64,000 bases of DNA, from the NCBI GenBank assembly GCA_031362985.1, contig JANLTO010000030.1, positions 137,226 through 201,225 on the forward strand, read 5' to 3'. The notes beneath the pieces were generated by a model. That model worked only from the letters and a program-made list of their open reading frames with translations. It was not told the origin of the DNA and ran no database searches. Numbering within the stretch: the first letter of the stretch is position 1; the number at the start of each line of letters is the position of its first letter. The stretch comes from SHZL01 sp031362985. GTDB taxonomy: Bacteria; Pseudomonadota; Gammaproteobacteria; Xanthomonadales; SZUA-36. Below are positions 43,398 to 52,812 of this stretch, piece by piece. Made by a program: the position numbers and the translations under genes.

Positions 43398-44872
43398 TGG
43401 AGGCCGGGGTGAACAGCAGAGAGCCGGTGCCAGCAGAATCTTCCGTGGCGCAGTTCGTGCAGCAAAAATATCGCCACGGCTTTGTGACGGACATCGAGTC
43501 TGAAACCGTACCACCAGGCTTGAACGAGGACGTTATTTGCTGGATTTCTGCGCGCAAACAGGAACCCGAGTGGTTGTTGCAGTGGCGGCTCAAGGCCTAC
43601 CGGTACTGGCTAAAAATGCCACAACCGAAGTGGGCGCATCTCAAAATTGCTCCGATAGATTTCCAGGCCATTTCCTATTTTTCTGCTCCCAAGTCCAACA
43701 GTGATCGTCCACAGAGCCTGGCCGATGTAGACCCCAAGCTGCTGGAAACCTACGATAAACTGGGGGTGCCTTTGCATGAACGCGCGCGCCTCGCCGGAGT
43801 CGCGGTGGACGCGGTGTTCGATTCGGTTTCGGTGGGAACGACATTTCGTGCGGAGTTGCAGAAAGCCGGCGTCATATTCTGTTCATTTTCCGAGGCAGCG
43901 CGGGAACACCCCGAACTGGTGCGCAAATACCTTGGCAGCGTCGTGCCCAGCCGCGACAACTTTTTTGCGGCCTTGAACTCGGCCGTGTTCTCGGACGGCA
44001 GTTTCGTATTCATACCACGGGGCGTGCGTTGCCCCATGGAGTTGTCTACTTATTTTCGTATCAATGCAGCGGAGACGGGGCAGTTTGAGCGCACCCTGAT
44101 CATTGCTGAAGAAGGCAGTATCGTTAGCTACCTGGAAGGTTGCACCGCACCCATGCGAGATGAAAACCAGTTGCATGCCGCGGTGGTGGAACTGGTTGCG
44201 CTGGATGATGCCAACATCAAGTACTCCACCGTGCAGAACTGGTATCCCGGCGATGAAAACGGCGTAGGTGGCATTTACAACTTTGTGACCAAGCGCGGCG
44301 ATTGCCGCGGCGACCGGTCGAAGATTTCGTGGACCCAGGTGGAAACCGGTTCGGCCATTACCTGGAAGTACCCTTCCTGCGTATTGCGCGGCGAACGGTC
44401 GGTGGGTGAGTTCTATTCCGTGGCTCTGACCAACCACCACCAGCAAGCGGATACTGGCACCAAGATGATTCACCTCGGCCGGGATACGCGCAGCACGATC
44501 ATTTCCAAAGGCATTTCAGCTGGCTGCGGGCAGAACACCTATCGCGGGCTGGTGCACATCGACCGCAAGGCCGAAAACGCACGCAACTACACCCAGTGTG
44601 ATTCTATGCTCATCGGCAAGTTGTGTGGTGCGCACACCTTCCCCTATATCGAGGTCAGCAACCCCAGCGCGCAGGTGGAACACGAGGCCACTACTTCCCG
44701 CATTGGTGAAGACCAGCTGTTTTACTGCTTGCAACGTGGAATTTCCGAAGAAGATGCTGTTTCCATGATTGTCGATGGATTCTGCAAACAGGTATTCAGG
44801 GAACTCCCCATGGAATTCGCTGTTGAGGCCAAAGCCTTACTCGAAGTCAGCCTGGAAGGCGCCGTGGGCTAG
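43397..44872 (+). CDS. sufB: Fe-S cluster assembly scaffold SufB
   Basis: 491 residues. SufB is the scaffold component of the SufBC2D complex. Conserved parts: YGFVTDIE-like HGFVTDIESETVPPG near the N-terminus, IPRGVRCPMELSTYFRIN, EGCTAPMRDENQLHAAVVEL, NWYPGDENGVGGIYNFVTKRG and the C-terminal ISEEDAVSMIVDGFC (each is part of the family signature). The start overlaps the regulator stop (TGATG). A GTG 12 nt downstream is an alternative. Confidence 0.95.
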   Translation: MEAGVNSREPVPAESSVAQFVQQKYRHGFVTDIESETVPPGLNEDVICWISARKQEPEWLLQWRLKAYRYWLKMPQPKWAHLKIAPIDFQAISYFSAPKSNSDRPQSLADVDPKLLETYDKLGVPLHERARLAGVAVDAVFDSVSVGTTFRAELQKAGVIFCSFSEAAREHPELVRKYLGSVVPSRDNFFAALNSAVFSDGSFVFIPRGVRCPMELSTYFRINAAETGQFERTLIIAEEGSIVSYLEGCTAPMRDENQLHAAVVELVALDDANIKYSTVQNWYPGDENGVGGIYNFVTKRGDCRGDRSKISWTQVETGSAITWKYPSCVLRGERSVGEFYSVALTNHHQQADTGTKMIHLGRDTRSTIISKGISAGCGQNTYRGLVHIDRKAENARNYTQCDSMLIGKLCGAHTFPYIEVSNPSAQVEHEATTSRIGEDQLFYCLQRGISEEDAVSMIVDGFCKQVFRELPMEFAVEAKALLEVSLEGAVG

Positions 44873-44875
44873 TCC

Positions 44876-44953
44876 CGCCAGCCAGGCCCGCCAGCGAAAC
44901 CAGGAATCATTTACAGGCCCGAATTTATTTACAGGCCGGTATTTATTTAGAGG
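44876..44953. repeat. short direct repeats in the sufB-sufC spacer
   Basis: The 93-nt spacer contains CCCGCCAGC twice at its left end. It then holds three copies of a 15-18 nt unit GAATTTATTTACAGGCC-like (44904-44920, 44921-44938, 44939-44953). The last copy provides AGAGGA, the probable ribosome site of sufC. Other suf junctions in this operon are 15 nt or shorter, so the spacing here is exceptional. Confidence 0.65.
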
Positions 44954-44965
44954 AATAGCAAACAC

Positions 44966-45742
44966 ATGCTTCAAATTACCAATCTTCACGCCAGCGTGGC
45001 CGGAAAGCCCATACTTAAAGGGTTAAACCTTGCAGTCCGGGCTGGCGAAGTGCACGCCATCATGGGGCCGAACGGAGCGGGCAAGAGCACGCTGGGGTAC
45101 GTGTTGGCCGGCCGCGAAGGCTATGAGGTTACCGCCGGTGAAGTTCTGTACCAGGGTAAGAATCTGCTCGAACTCGCACCCGAGGAACGGGCCTGCGCAG
45201 GGGTCTTCCTTGCATTTCAATACCCGGTCGAAATTCCAGGGGTGAATAACACTTACTTCCTGCGTGCTGCGCTCAATGCCCAGCGCAAGTATCGCGGCCA
45301 GGCGCTGCTGGATTCAATGGAGTTCCTGCGACTGGTGCGGGAAAAGCTGGAAGTGCTGCACATCAGCGATGACCTGATGCACCGTGCAGTGAACGAAGGC
45401 TTTTCCGGGGGTGAAAAAAAACGCAATGAAATTTTCCAGATGGCAGTACTTGAACCTGCGCTGGCAGTGCTGGACGAGACCGACTCCGGCCTCGACATCG
45501 ATGCACTGAAACTCGTGGCTGAAGGAGTCAATCGCTTGCGCGACCCGCAACGGTCCATGATTGTCGTAACCCACTATCAACGCCTGCTGGATCATATCGT
45601 TCCGGATTTCGTGCACGTTCTGGCCGACGGCAGGATAGTTGCGAGCGGTGGCGCTGACCTCGCAATCAAGCTCGAAGAGCAAGGCTACACCTGGCTGGAA
45701 CGGGGTGGCATTGCTTCTTTGCAGCATGCTGCCGGGGCCTGA
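44966..45742 (+). CDS. sufC: Fe-S assembly ATPase SufC
   Basis: 258 residues, ABC-type ATPase. Walker A is GPNGAGKSTLGYVLAGREGYEV, the signature is FSGGEKKRNEIFQMAVLEP, and Walker B is LAVLDETDSGLDIDALK (SufC has Glu-Thr here). It drives conformational change of SufB-SufD. Length is usual. sufD starts 15 nt later. Confidence 0.95.
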   Translation: MLQITNLHASVAGKPILKGLNLAVRAGEVHAIMGPNGAGKSTLGYVLAGREGYEVTAGEVLYQGKNLLELAPEERACAGVFLAFQYPVEIPGVNNTYFLRAALNAQRKYRGQALLDSMEFLRLVREKLEVLHISDDLMHRAVNEGFSGGEKKRNEIFQMAVLEPALAVLDETDSGLDIDALKLVAEGVNRLRDPQRSMIVVTHYQRLLDHIVPDFVHVLADGRIVASGGADLAIKLEEQGYTWLERGGIASLQHAAGA

Positions 45743-45757
45743 CGGGACTTGTTGTAA

Positions 45758-47137
45758 ATGAGCTTACCGGCAACCGCCACACATGTGCGCCTCGCGGACA
45801 ATTGGGCCAGTTCCGTGCGGGCTGCAGTTCCAGGCAGCGGTCCGGAGTGGCTGCAAGTTCTACGTGACCGTGCCGCACAGGAATTTCTCCGCGGTGGGCT
45901 ACCTGGAAACAAGGACGAGGCCTGGAAATACACCTCTCTGCGGCGACTCGAAGACCTGCGCCCGGAGCTGGGTACAGGTCCCTTGACTGGAGCAGGGCCT
46001 GCGTGGCCGTCTCCCCTGGTCACTGATGGGGGTTTTGGTTTTCACGTGCACAATGGCCGCGTGCAGGGATTTGACGGCAACACTCCGGCTGGAGTGAGCA
46101 TGATGCCGATGGAACAGGCTCTCAGGGGACCGGATTCGCCTTTGCTGCAGCGCTTGCGCTCACTGCTGGAAAAAGTTGAAGTCCAGGGTCGGGCGCGCGC
46201 GTTCGAGGCACTCAATACCGCCTTGCTGGATCATGGTGTCCTCGTGCATGTGGCTGCCGGGGTCGATGCCGGGCTCTGCCTGGTGCAATGGGCGCAAGGT
46301 GCCAGCCCGCGCTCCGGCATGGATAATTTCCGCCTGATCCTGATGCTGGAGCCCGGTGCGCAGCTAAGCCTGGTGGAACAGTACCTGGGCCTGGCTGAGC
46401 CGCTAGAGGAAGGTGCCGCAGCGCCCACCGCGGCCCATGCGCTGAGCCTGGTGCTGCAGCTTGATTTGGCTGCTGACTCGGTTCTGGATCACGTCATGCT
46501 GCAAAACGAAACCGCACAAAATATTCTGTTGACCAGTAGCGTAGTACACCAGGGCGCAGGCAGTTCTTACCAGTTCACAGGCTTTGACCTTGGGGGGGGC
46601 CTGGTCCGCCACGCTATTACCTGCCACCTTGCTGGGACAGGAGCCAGCACCACACTCAACGGCGCATTCCTCGGCGATGGTTCGCGCCACGTTGACTACC
46701 ACGTGTGCGTGGAGCACCTGGCTCTTGATTGTTCCAGTGAGCAGTTTTTTCGTGGCGTGCTGGGCGGACACAGCCGCGGTGTTTTCAACGGCAAAGCCTT
46801 AATTCAGCGCGGCGCTGATGGTTCAAGGGTGCGGCAATCAAATGCCAATCTGCTGCTTTCCGGGTTTGCAGAAATCGATACCAAGCCTGAATTGGAAATT
46901 TATGCAGATGAGGTTGAAGCCAGCCATGGCGCCACCGTGGGCCAGCTTGATGAACAGGCGGTTTTTTACCTTCGCAGCCGTGGACTCAATGAAGGAGATG
47001 CCCGGCGCATGCTGAGTTCCGCATTCTGTTGTTCAGTCACGTCGCGACTAAAAGATGCCGGGCTGGCAGGGCAGATCAACCGCTTACTGGAGGCGGCGAT
47101 GCCAAAAGCTGATTCGCTAGTGCAGGAGGCTCCCTAA
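45758..47137 (+). CDS. sufD: Fe-S assembly protein SufD
   Basis: 459 residues. SufD pairs with SufB and is related to it. Visible features are the N-terminal FLRGGLPGNKDEAWKYTSLRRL, the beta-helix core, and the C-terminal signature ADEVEASHGATVGQLDEQAVFYLRSRGL with the conserved His (shortened: VEASHGATVGQLDE). sufS starts 1 nt after the stop. Confidence 0.94.
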   Translation: MSLPATATHVRLADNWASSVRAAVPGSGPEWLQVLRDRAAQEFLRGGLPGNKDEAWKYTSLRRLEDLRPELGTGPLTGAGPAWPSPLVTDGGFGFHVHNGRVQGFDGNTPAGVSMMPMEQALRGPDSPLLQRLRSLLEKVEVQGRARAFEALNTALLDHGVLVHVAAGVDAGLCLVQWAQGASPRSGMDNFRLILMLEPGAQLSLVEQYLGLAEPLEEGAAAPTAAHALSLVLQLDLAADSVLDHVMLQNETAQNILLTSSVVHQGAGSSYQFTGFDLGGGLVRHAITCHLAGTGASTTLNGAFLGDGSRHVDYHVCVEHLALDCSSEQFFRGVLGGHSRGVFNGKALIQRGADGSRVRQSNANLLLSGFAEIDTKPELEIYADEVEASHGATVGQLDEQAVFYLRSRGLNEGDARRMLSSAFCCSVTSRLKDAGLAGQINRLLEAAMPKADSLVQEAP

Positions 47138-47138
47138 C

Positions 47139-48422
47139 ATGACGCAGCAATCGCAGCAGGCAATGGCAGGCTCGCCAGCACTGGCACGTGCTTCGGCGCG
47201 TCTGGATGTCGAGCGCGTGCGGCAGGATTTCCCGATACTGGCACGCGAAGTTCACGGCCAGCCGCTGGTGTATCTCGATACGGCCGCTTCCGCACAACGG
47301 CCTCTGGCCGTAATCGAAGCCACCGAGAGCTTCTATCGCTTGCACAACGCCAACGTGCATCGTGGAGTGCACCTGCTCAGCCAGGAAGCGACCGATGCCT
47401 TTGAGGCTGCGCGCCACGCCCTGGTCGGGTTCATCAACGCCGGTTCTGGCAGGGAAGTGATTTTCACTCGCGGCACCACCGAGTCAATCAACCTGGTGGC
47501 ACAGAGTTTTGTGCGGCCCCGCGTGGGTCCCGGAGATGAAATTGTTATCACCCACATGGAACACCACTCCAATATCGTTCCCTGGCAGATGGTATGCGAG
47601 CAGACCGGCGCCAGCCTGCGGGTCGTGCCGATTGATGCACGGGGTGAGCTGAGGCTGGATGAACTGGAAGCCATGTTGTCGGGGCGTGTCAAGATGTTGG
47701 GATTGGCGCATATCTCCAACGCGTTGGGCACCGTCAACCCGGTAAAACACGTCTGTGAATTGGCTCGCCGCCAGGGTGTGCCGGTGCTGGTTGACGGCGC
47801 GCAGGCGATGCCACACGGGGCCGTGGATGTGCAGGCCCTGGGTTGTGATTTTTATTGTTTTTCCGGGCACAAGATGTATGGCCCGACCGGTATCGGCGCG
47901 CTGTGGGCCGCGGAACAGACCCTGGAGAACATGCCTCCCTGGCAGGGTGGCGGGGAGATGATTCGCAAAGTCACTTTTGAAAAGACCGAATACAACGACT
48001 TGCCGTCCAAGTTTGAAGCAGGCACGCCCAATATCGCGGGTGCTGTCGGTCTGGGGGCAGCGGTGGCCTACCTCAAATCCCTGGGTATGGATGCAATTGC
48101 ACAACATGAAAAGGAACTGCTGGAATATGCCACGGGCAAGCTTGAGGCCATTGCAGGCCTGAGGATCATTGGTACGGCGCGGCACAAGGCCGGTGTGATC
48201 AGTTTTACCCTCGAAGGGGTGCATCCGCATGACCTGGGAACCCTGATTGATCACTTTGGGATTGCCCTGCGCACCGGGCATCATTGCGCCATGCCGGTGA
48301 TGCAGTTCTTCAATGTGCCCGCTACTGCCCGGGCATCATTCGGCCTCTACAACACACTGGCGGAAATCGATGTACTGGCCAACGCCATTGAACGAGTGCG
48401 CAGCATGGTGATCGAGGCGTAA
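47139..48422 (+). CDS. sufS: cysteine desulfurase SufS
   Basis: 427 residues, PLP enzyme of the group II (SufS/CsdA) type. The N-terminal region has VRQDFPILAREVHGQPLVYLDTAASAQRP, a typical SufS start. The PLP lysine is in DFYCFSGHKMYGPTGIGALW, and the persulfide Cys is about residue 383 in TGHHCAMPVMQFF. A sulfur acceptor such as SufE or SufU is expected but not encoded in the operon or elsewhere in the window. Confidence 0.95.
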   Translation: MTQQSQQAMAGSPALARASARLDVERVRQDFPILAREVHGQPLVYLDTAASAQRPLAVIEATESFYRLHNANVHRGVHLLSQEATDAFEAARHALVGFINAGSGREVIFTRGTTESINLVAQSFVRPRVGPGDEIVITHMEHHSNIVPWQMVCEQTGASLRVVPIDARGELRLDELEAMLSGRVKMLGLAHISNALGTVNPVKHVCELARRQGVPVLVDGAQAMPHGAVDVQALGCDFYCFSGHKMYGPTGIGALWAAEQTLENMPPWQGGGEMIRKVTFEKTEYNDLPSKFEAGTPNIAGAVGLGAAVAYLKSLGMDAIAQHEKELLEYATGKLEAIAGLRIIGTARHKAGVISFTLEGVHPHDLGTLIDHFGIALRTGHHCAMPVMQFFNVPATARASFGLYNTLAEIDVLANAIERVRSMVIEA

Positions 48423-48442
48423 GCGTCGCGAGTCGACCTCTG

Positions 48443-48463
48443 TCCCGCGTTGGGTAAGCGGGA
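48443..48463. terminator. possible bidirectional hairpin between sufS and parC
   Basis: TCCCGC and GCGGGA form a perfect 6-bp stem with a 9-nt loop in the 49-nt convergent gap between the sufS stop and the parC stop. There is no T-tract on either side, so intrinsic termination would be weak. Confidence 0.35.
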
Positions 48464-48471
48464 TTCCAGCT

Positions 48472-50802
48472 TCAGCTTGCTTCTGTGTGGCTGGCTGTCG
48501 CCTGGCCCGGAGCTTGGCCAGGAGTTTGACCAGAAACTTGACCCGGGGCGTTGTTTTGGGCCAGTTCAATCTTTGTCACCCTTTGGAATCCTCGCGGCAG
48601 TTTGCGTCCGCGCAAAGCCCGGTCGCCCCTGAAGTTGTCAATGTCTTTTTCCGCCATGCGCAGGTAGCGCTGGCCGGCCCACACGAGGATTTCGTCTTTT
48701 TCGCCCATGACGATGAGCCCCATAACACTTTCTTCACCGCTTTTCAGCCGTTTCGGCGGCACGTTGATCAGCTTGTTGCCCTTGCCTTTGCCCAGTTCCG
48801 GAACATCACCCAGTGGAAAGGCCAGCATGTACCCATCGGAAGTCACGCAGACCACGGTACTGGAGGTTTGCGGGTCAATTACCGCCGGGGCCAATGGAAT
48901 GGAACCGGCTGGCAGGGACAGCATGGCCTTGCCGGCTTTCATGCGGCTGTAAAGGTTCTCCAGTTGCGTGACAAACCCGTAGCCATAGGAACTGGCAAGC
49001 AGGATTTTCTGCTGGCCAGGTCCCGCCAGGCAGTACAGGAAGGCAGAGCCATCAGGCGTGCTGAACTTGGTGCTGAGGGGTTCGCCCAGTCCGCGGGCAG
49101 AAGGCAGCGTATGCGCGGGCAGGGCATAGGCACGGCCGGTGGCGTCGATGAACACGGCCTGTTCCGAGCTGCGTCCGCGCGCGCTGTGCAGGAATTCGTC
49201 ACCCGCGCGGTAACTGAGAGCGGCCGCATCGATGTCATGTCCCTTGGCGAGACGCACCCAGCCGGATCGGGACAGAACGATGGTCACCGGTTCGGACGCC
49301 ACCAGGTCTTCCTGTTTCAATGCCTGCGCAGTTTCACGGGTAACGATGATGGAGCGTCGTGCATCGCCGTAAGCTGCGGCATCTTCATTGAGTTCTTTCT
49401 TGATCAGGGTCTTGAGCCGGGCTTTTGATCCCAGCGTAGTTTCCAGTGAACGGCGCTCTTCCTCAAGCTCTGCCTGTTCACCACGGATCTTTATTTCCTC
49501 CAGTTTGGCGAGGTGGCGCAGTTTCAGTTCGAGGATGGCTTCGGCCTGGGTACCGCTGAGCTCGAAACGTTCCATCAGGACTGGTTTGGGTTCATCTTCA
49601 CTGCGGATGATGCGGATGACTTCGTCGATATTGAGGAAAGCAATCATCAAGCCAGCCAGGATGTGCAGCCGGTCGACCACCTGGTCGAGGCGGTATTCGA
49701 GGCGGCGCACGACCGTGTCCATGCGGAAGGACAGCCATTCCTTGAGCAGGCCGCGCAAGTCCATTACCTGCGGCTTGCCGTTGACGCCAATGATGTTCAG
49801 GTTGACGCGGTAGGTGCGCTCCAGCTCCGTCGTGGCAAACAGGTGATTCATCAATTGCTCGAGATCCACCCGGTTGGAACGCGGCACTATGACCAGGCGC
49901 GTAGGGTCCTCGTGGTCGGATTCATCGCGCAGGTCTTCGACCATAGGCAGTTTCTTGGCCTGCATCTGCTGCGCAATTTGCTCGAGGATCTTGGAAGGCG
50001 ACACCTGATAGGGCAAAGCGGTGATGACGATTTCGCCGTTTTCCTTTTCCCAAACGGCGCGCATACGAACCGAACCATTGCCGGTTTCATAGATTTTGCG
50101 CAGGTCCTCAGCGGGTGAAATGATTTCTGCATCCGTGGGGAAGTCCGGCCCCTGGATGTGTTCGCAGAGTTCGGCAATCGTAGCCTTGGGTTCGTCCAGC
50201 AGGCGGATACAGGCGCTTACCACTTCGCGCAGATTATGTGGCGGGATGTCAGTTGACATGCCCACGGCAATTCCCGTGCTGCCATTGAGCAAGACATTTG
50301 GCAGGCGGGATGGCAGCAGTGTGGGTTCCTTCAACGTGCCGTCGAAATTAGGCGCCCATTCAACCGTGCCCATAGCCAGTTCTGAAAGAAGACTGCGGGC
50401 GTAGGCCGTGAGTCTCGATTCGGTATAGCGCATGGCAGCAAACGATTTGGGATCGTCAGGCGAACCAAAATTCCCCTGCCCGTCCACCAGAGGATAACGA
50501 AAGGCGAACGGCTGGGCCATCAGCACCATGGCTTCGTAGCAGGCGGAATCTCCATGCGGATGGAATTTGCCAATGACGTCGCCCACGGTACGGGCTGATT
50601 TCTTGTGCTTGGAAGCGGCGCTCAGGCCAAGTTCGCTCATGGCATAGATGATGCGCCGCTGCACCGGCTTGAGACCGTCGCCGATGTGCGGCAAGGCGCG
50701 GTCCAGCACGACGTACATGGAGTAATCCAGGTAAGCTTTCTCGGCGTAGTCCTTGAGCGGAACGCGTTCGTAATCGGTGAAAGATTGTGTGATCTCGGTC
50801 AT
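48472..50802 (-). CDS. parC: DNA topoisomerase IV subunit A
   Basis: 776 residues. It decatenates chromosomes together with ParE. The start region has VPLKDYAEKAYLDYSMYVVLDRALP, and the quinolone region HPHGDSACYEAM keeps Ser and Glu at the usual resistance positions. The catalytic Tyr is in AAMRYTESRLT. The C-terminal beta-pinwheel is ParC-type (short) rather than GyrA-type. The last 25 residues are a PGQ-rich repeat tail encoded by a 12-bp minisatellite. parE lies 12 nt upstream. Confidence 0.95.
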   Translation of the reverse strand: MTEITQSFTDYERVPLKDYAEKAYLDYSMYVVLDRALPHIGDGLKPVQRRIIYAMSELGLSAASKHKKSARTVGDVIGKFHPHGDSACYEAMVLMAQPFAFRYPLVDGQGNFGSPDDPKSFAAMRYTESRLTAYARSLLSELAMGTVEWAPNFDGTLKEPTLLPSRLPNVLLNGSTGIAVGMSTDIPPHNLREVVSACIRLLDEPKATIAELCEHIQGPDFPTDAEIISPAEDLRKIYETGNGSVRMRAVWEKENGEIVITALPYQVSPSKILEQIAQQMQAKKLPMVEDLRDESDHEDPTRLVIVPRSNRVDLEQLMNHLFATTELERTYRVNLNIIGVNGKPQVMDLRGLLKEWLSFRMDTVVRRLEYRLDQVVDRLHILAGLMIAFLNIDEVIRIIRSEDEPKPVLMERFELSGTQAEAILELKLRHLAKLEEIKIRGEQAELEEERRSLETTLGSKARLKTLIKKELNEDAAAYGDARRSIIVTRETAQALKQEDLVASEPVTIVLSRSGWVRLAKGHDIDAAALSYRAGDEFLHSARGRSSEQAVFIDATGRAYALPAHTLPSARGLGEPLSTKFSTPDGSAFLYCLAGPGQQKILLASSYGYGFVTQLENLYSRMKAGKAMLSLPAGSIPLAPAVIDPQTSSTVVCVTSDGYMLAFPLGDVPELGKGKGNKLINVPPKRLKSGEESVMGLIVMGEKDEILVWAGQRYLRMAEKDIDNFRGDRALRGRKLPRGFQRVTKIELAQNNAPGQVSGQTPGQAPGQATASHTEAS
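48497..48544 (-). repeat. 12-bp minisatellite in the 3' end of parC
   Basis: Four 12-bp units (48497-48508, -48520, -48532, -48544) encode the GQ-containing tetrapeptides of the ParC tail (VSGQ, TPGQ, APGQ). A multiple of 3 keeps the frame, so copy number can vary without breaking the gene. Confidence 0.8.
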
Positions 50803-50814
50803 GTTTTGGGGCCC

Positions 50815-52698
50815 CTATATCGTGGCCAGGTTGCCTTTGTCTTCCAGCCAGGCCTTGCGGTCGCCTGCGCGCTTTTTGGCCAGCAGCATGTCCATCAAAT
50901 TATCCGTAGCTGTGGGGTTCTCCACGGTCAGTTGCACCAGTCGCCGGGTCTCGGGGGCAATGGTGCTTTCCCGGAGTTGCAGGGGGTTCATTTCGCCCAA
51001 GCCTTTGAAGCGGGTTTCAGAAACTTTACCGCGCTTGTTTTCAGCGGCAATGCGTTCATGGATACCTTTGCGTTCCTCGTCATCCAGCGCATAAAACACA
51101 TCCTTGCCAACGTCTATGCGATACAGCGGCGGCATGGCGACAAAGATGTGCCCGCTTTCGACCAGCGCAGTGAAGTGCTTGAGGAACAGGGCGGCCAGCA
51201 AAGTGGCAATATGCAAGCCGTCAGAGTCTGCATCGGCAAGGATGATGACCTTGCCATAGCGCAAGCCGGAGATCTGGTTGGAGCCGGGATCGACACCGAT
51301 GGCAACCGATATATCGTGCACTTCATTGTTGGCCAGGACCGACTCCGAATCGACCTCCCAGGTGTTCAGGATCTTGCCGCGCAAGGGTAAAATGGCCTGG
51401 AATTCACGATTACGCGCCTGCTTGGCTGAACCGCCCGCAGAATCACCTTCAACCATGAACAACTCGGTCATGGCCAGGTCCTGCGAGGTGCAATCGGAAA
51501 GCTTGCCGGGCAAGGCCGGTCCCTGCGTCACTTTCTTGCGCACCACTTTACGCGCCAACTTCATCCGGCTTTGGGCATTGGCGATGGCCAGTTGTGCGAT
51601 GGCCTCTGCCTCGTTCATGTGCTGGTTCAGCCACAGGCTGAACGCATCCTTGATGATGCCGGAAACAAAAGTTGCGCACGCACGTGAAGACAGCCGTTCC
51701 TTGGTCTGGCCGCTGAACTGGGGATCTGCGAGCTTGACGGACAGGATGAAGCCGATTTTCTCCCACACGTCTTCGGGTGCGAGCCGCACTCCCCGGGGCA
51801 GGAGGTTGTGCAGTTCACAAAATTCACGCAAGGCTTCCACCAGCCCGGTGCGCAGGCCATTCACGTGGGTGCCGCCTTGTGGAGTGGGTATCAGATTGAC
51901 GTAACCTTCCTGCAATTGTCCCCCATCCGGTAGCCAGCACAGCGCCCAGCTGGCTTCAGAATCGGTGCCTTTCATTTTGCCGGTGAAAGGCTCCGCCGGC
52001 AGTAAAGTCTCATCCGCCAGCTCCGATTTCAGGTAATCGGACAGGCCTTCCTGGTAACACCATTCTTCCTTTTCCCCGGTCTGGTCCATTTTTAGGCTGA
52101 CCATCAGCCCGGGGCATAGCACCGCCTTGGCGCGCAGCAAGTGACGCAGGCGCGGAATCGAAAAGTGCGGGGAATCAAAATAGCTTGCAGCAGGCCAGAA
52201 GCGCAGGCGGGTGCCGGTATTACGTTGCCCTACCGTGCCGACGGTAGTCAGTTCGGAAGTACGGTCGCCGTTGGCAAACGCCATGTGGTATTCACTGCCC
52301 TCGCGCTTGATCCAGACTTCGAGCCGGGCTGAAAGGGCATTAACTACCGACACGCCGACACCATGCAAACCGCCACTGAACTGGTAGTTCTTGTCGGAGA
52401 ATTTTCCACCGGCATGCAGCCGGGTGAGGATCAGTTCGACGCCAGGGATTCCTTGTTCCGGATGGATATCGACGGGCATGCCGCGGCCATCGTCGGCAAC
52501 TTCCACCGATCCGTCTGCATAGACCGTAACGGAAATCTGTCGCGCATAACCTGAGAGGGCTTCATCAACGCTGTTGTCAATAACCTCCATGGCGAGGTGA
52601 TTGGGCCGCGAGGTGTCGGTATACATGCCGGGACGACGCCGCACCGGCTCGAGCCCGGTAAGGACTTCGATATCCTTGGCCTGGTATTGATTGCTCAT
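50815..52698 (-). CDS. parE: DNA topoisomerase IV subunit B
   Basis: 627 residues. The GHKL ATPase shows EVIDNSVDEALSGYA, GRGMPVDIHPEQG and GGLHGVGVSVVNALS. The TOPRIM domain has EGDSAGGSAKQARNREFQAILPLRGKILN and DADSDGLHIATLL (split: EGDSAGGSAKQARNREFQA). Full length. It is the first gene of the parE-parC pair; its upstream spacer (114 nt) follows the 3' end of a small outer-membrane protein gene on the same strand. Confidence 0.95.
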   Translation of the reverse strand: MSNQYQAKDIEVLTGLEPVRRRPGMYTDTSRPNHLAMEVIDNSVDEALSGYARQISVTVYADGSVEVADDGRGMPVDIHPEQGIPGVELILTRLHAGGKFSDKNYQFSGGLHGVGVSVVNALSARLEVWIKREGSEYHMAFANGDRTSELTTVGTVGQRNTGTRLRFWPAASYFDSPHFSIPRLRHLLRAKAVLCPGLMVSLKMDQTGEKEEWCYQEGLSDYLKSELADETLLPAEPFTGKMKGTDSEASWALCWLPDGGQLQEGYVNLIPTPQGGTHVNGLRTGLVEALREFCELHNLLPRGVRLAPEDVWEKIGFILSVKLADPQFSGQTKERLSSRACATFVSGIIKDAFSLWLNQHMNEAEAIAQLAIANAQSRMKLARKVVRKKVTQGPALPGKLSDCTSQDLAMTELFMVEGDSAGGSAKQARNREFQAILPLRGKILNTWEVDSESVLANNEVHDISVAIGVDPGSNQISGLRYGKVIILADADSDGLHIATLLAALFLKHFTALVESGHIFVAMPPLYRIDVGKDVFYALDDEERKGIHERIAAENKRGKVSETRFKGLGEMNPLQLRESTIAPETRRLVQLTVENPTATDNLMDMLLAKKRAGDRKAWLEDKGNLATI

Positions 52699-52812
52699 GA
52701 AACTCCGTGAAGCTTGCGGGCGCAGGACTGCCCAGCTGAATGCTGTTTTACCGGGCGGATTCGATACCTGTCAGGACGCAGCGGATTCTACCCTGCCGGG
52801 CTCGCCGGCGGT

